Assembly: GCA_964477295.1 (NCBI GenBank)
Contig: CAYZEZ010000110.1
Location: 1-14,503 of the forward strand
Length of the DNA: 14,503 bases
DNA from: CAYZEZ01 sp964477295
Lineage (GTDB): Bacteria > Bacteroidota > Bacteroidia > Bacteroidales > SM23-62
Direction of reading: 5' to 3'
Shown here: piece after piece, positions 13,359 to 14,503 of the stretch
Layout: each line of letters starts with the position of its first letter
Numbering within the stretch: the stretch's first letter is position 1
Position numbers and translations under genes: made by a program
The notes under the pieces: model-generated
Told to the model about the DNA's origin: nothing
Seen by the model: the letters and a program-made list of their open reading frames with translations, nothing else
Databases searched by the model: none

Positions 13359-14503
13359 CTAGAAATAATAACTCATTCCTGTGAAAATACCCATCGAGTA
13401 CGGGTGTGATTTTAATCCTGTATTGTTAACAGAATTGATATAATACCGGAAGGTGGGTTCGAGGTTAATAATCAGATTTTCAGTTATGGCGTAATCCAGG
13501 CCGAGTCCAACAATACTACTGTAATTGATCGGTTTCAGGTTGGTTGTTTTTCCTATTTTTTCCTTCGTATTGTTTTCAGAATAGAAAGCATTGCTGCCAA
13601 CAAGAAAATTGGTACTGACTCCGCCCAGCACATTAAAGCCTATAATCCTGTCGATGAGACGATAACGGACAAGCATAGGAATTTCAAGGTATTCAAAATT
13701 CTGGATTATTTCACCTTCATATATCGTTGCGTTCAACTCGCTGATCTGGAATGGTGCGGATTTCGGGGCCCTGTCCCAGCTCTCATTGGAAACATAGGAA
13801 TATTCTGAATTATCGCTGCCACCAGTATTAATCACGCCTGTTGTATTCTGTACCTGGTTATAATTCAATCGGAGGTTAGCGGCATCCTCTGCTGAGGCAA
13901 GGTTGCTGGTATAGTAATTATGATCAACATTTATACCCATTTTCGAATAGTAGATACCTGACTGGAAAGACAAACGCTTACCCTTGACAAAATTCACATG
14001 GACTCCGCCGGCGTATGCCATTGTGCCTGACTCAAGCTGGTTATAGTAACTATTTGAAGAAGCCAGTTGATCTGCTGCACCCAGGTTACGATAACTATAG
14101 AGGGGTGTGGCATTGGTGCCGACGCCCCATTTGCCCTGGGATGAGAGATCTTCATCGAGCAGGTTATCTGCAAGGTATTCATCTTTTTTCCTCTCCGGGG
14201 GAACCGGGATGGCTGGTGTTTCCCTTGTTGTTCTCTTCAGGGACTGACCAGGAATGGCTCTTTCATCTCCATCGATCCGGATTATATACCTGCCAGCCAG
14301 GTAACTTAACCATTCTGTCCCGACCTTTTCATCTTCCCGCACAGTGGTTTTCCGGATCTCTTCCACATCCTGATTTTCTTCAGTAAAACCGGCCAGGTAC
14401 ATTTTCTGAGGAACAATTTCATCCCGGTCAGCAGCTTCCCCATCCTCTTCACTCTCATCAGCAGGTTCAGATGATCCTGCATTCCTGTTATCATCGGCCA
14501 CCA
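13359..14503 (-). CDS. Outer-membrane beta-barrel (PorT-like) protein, 5' end outside the window
   Basis: The frame is open to the window edge; 380 residues plus part of a codon are visible. The GTG at 14501 is only the first full codon seen, not a demonstrated start. The first 30 residues are very acidic (SSEPADESEEDGEAADRDE), followed by a polar stretch with a short hydrophobic piece (WLSYLAGRYIIRI, 64-76) and a Pro/Lys-rich linker (about 93-107). From about residue 124 (KWGVGTNATPLYSYR) to the end lies a barrel of alternating strands: LSFQSGIYYSKMGI, FEYLEIPMLVRYRLI, IGFNVLGGVSTNFLVG, IVGLGLDYAI, LIINLEPTFRYYI. It finishes in the aromatic SYYF typical of outer-membrane proteins. This architecture recalls Bacteroidota barrel proteins encoded next to ECF sigma factors whose N-terminal part is a cytoplasmic anti-sigma-like segment plus a membrane helix; that part is not in view, so this is a guess. 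Function unknown. Confidence 0.75.
   Translation of the reverse strand, partial: VADDNRNAGSSEPADESEEDGEAADRDEIVPQKMYLAGFTEENQDVEEIRKTTVREDEKVGTEWLSYLAGRYIIRIDGDERAIPGQSLKRTTRETPAIPVPPERKKDEYLADNLLDEDLSSQGKWGVGTNATPLYSYRNLGAADQLASSNSYYNQLESGTMAYAGGVHVNFVKGKRLSFQSGIYYSKMGINVDHNYYTSNLASAEDAANLRLNYNQVQNTTGVINTGGSDNSEYSYVSNESWDRAPKSAPFQISELNATIYEGEIIQNFEYLEIPMLVRYRLIDRIIGFNVLGGVSTNFLVGSNAFYSENNTKEKIGKTTNLKPINYSSIVGLGLDYAITENLIINLEPTFRYYINSVNNTGLKSHPYSMGIFTGMSYYF

Overview
The window is a stretch of chromosome from a member of the phylum Bacteroidota, probably near the Bacteroidales/Marinilabiliales. The signs are a dipeptidyl-peptidase 5-like S9 enzyme very close to the Porphyromonas type, outer-membrane barrels ending in aromatic residues, an SPOR-domain envelope protein, sparse Shine-Dalgarno signals, and promoter boxes resembling the Bacteroidota TTG / TAnnTTTG consensus. 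It is a draft scaffold: 100 Ns (8217-8316) interrupt a tandem repeat, and both ends cut through genes. Assignment below phylum is inference.

Left part (1-5000): the 3' two-thirds of recA runs into an S9-family lipoprotein peptidase on the same strand. A small four-helix membrane protein of unknown function follows. It converges on miaA (minus strand), with a perfect 11-bp hairpin at the junction. miaA is divergent from smpB. This part is mostly housekeeping: recombination, tRNA modification and ribosome rescue, plus peptide use in the periplasm.

Middle (5000-8460): two exported minus-strand proteins of the cell envelope lie one after the other. One is an outer-membrane barrel carrying thrombospondin type 3 Asp repeats and a canonical EF-hand. 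The other is a periplasmic protein with two copies of an internal domain and a C-terminal SPOR (peptidoglycan-binding) domain. Upstream of the latter is a gene-poor stretch of about 560 bp with a good promoter, a GC-rich hairpin, an insertion-sequence-end-like motif and the 27-bp minisatellite that holds the assembly gap.

Right part (8458-14503), all minus strand: a LOG-family nucleotide phosphoribohydrolase; a 281-bp spacer containing a 165-bp MITE-like element with 14-bp perfect terminal inverted repeats, and an AT-rich imperfect palindrome; uvrA (excision-repair ATPase, TTG start), which sits 9 nt behind a membrane-anchored lytic transglycosylase in a likely operon; and a truncated outer-membrane barrel with an acidic N-terminal region.

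I see no phage, defence island, CRISPR, biosynthetic cluster or RNA gene, and I do not claim a new multi-gene system. The signals most worth a second look are the non-coding repeats (the 27-bp array with the gap, the MITE-like element, and a dispersed palindrome present twice with a compensatory base-pair change) and the two unusual envelope proteins in the middle.
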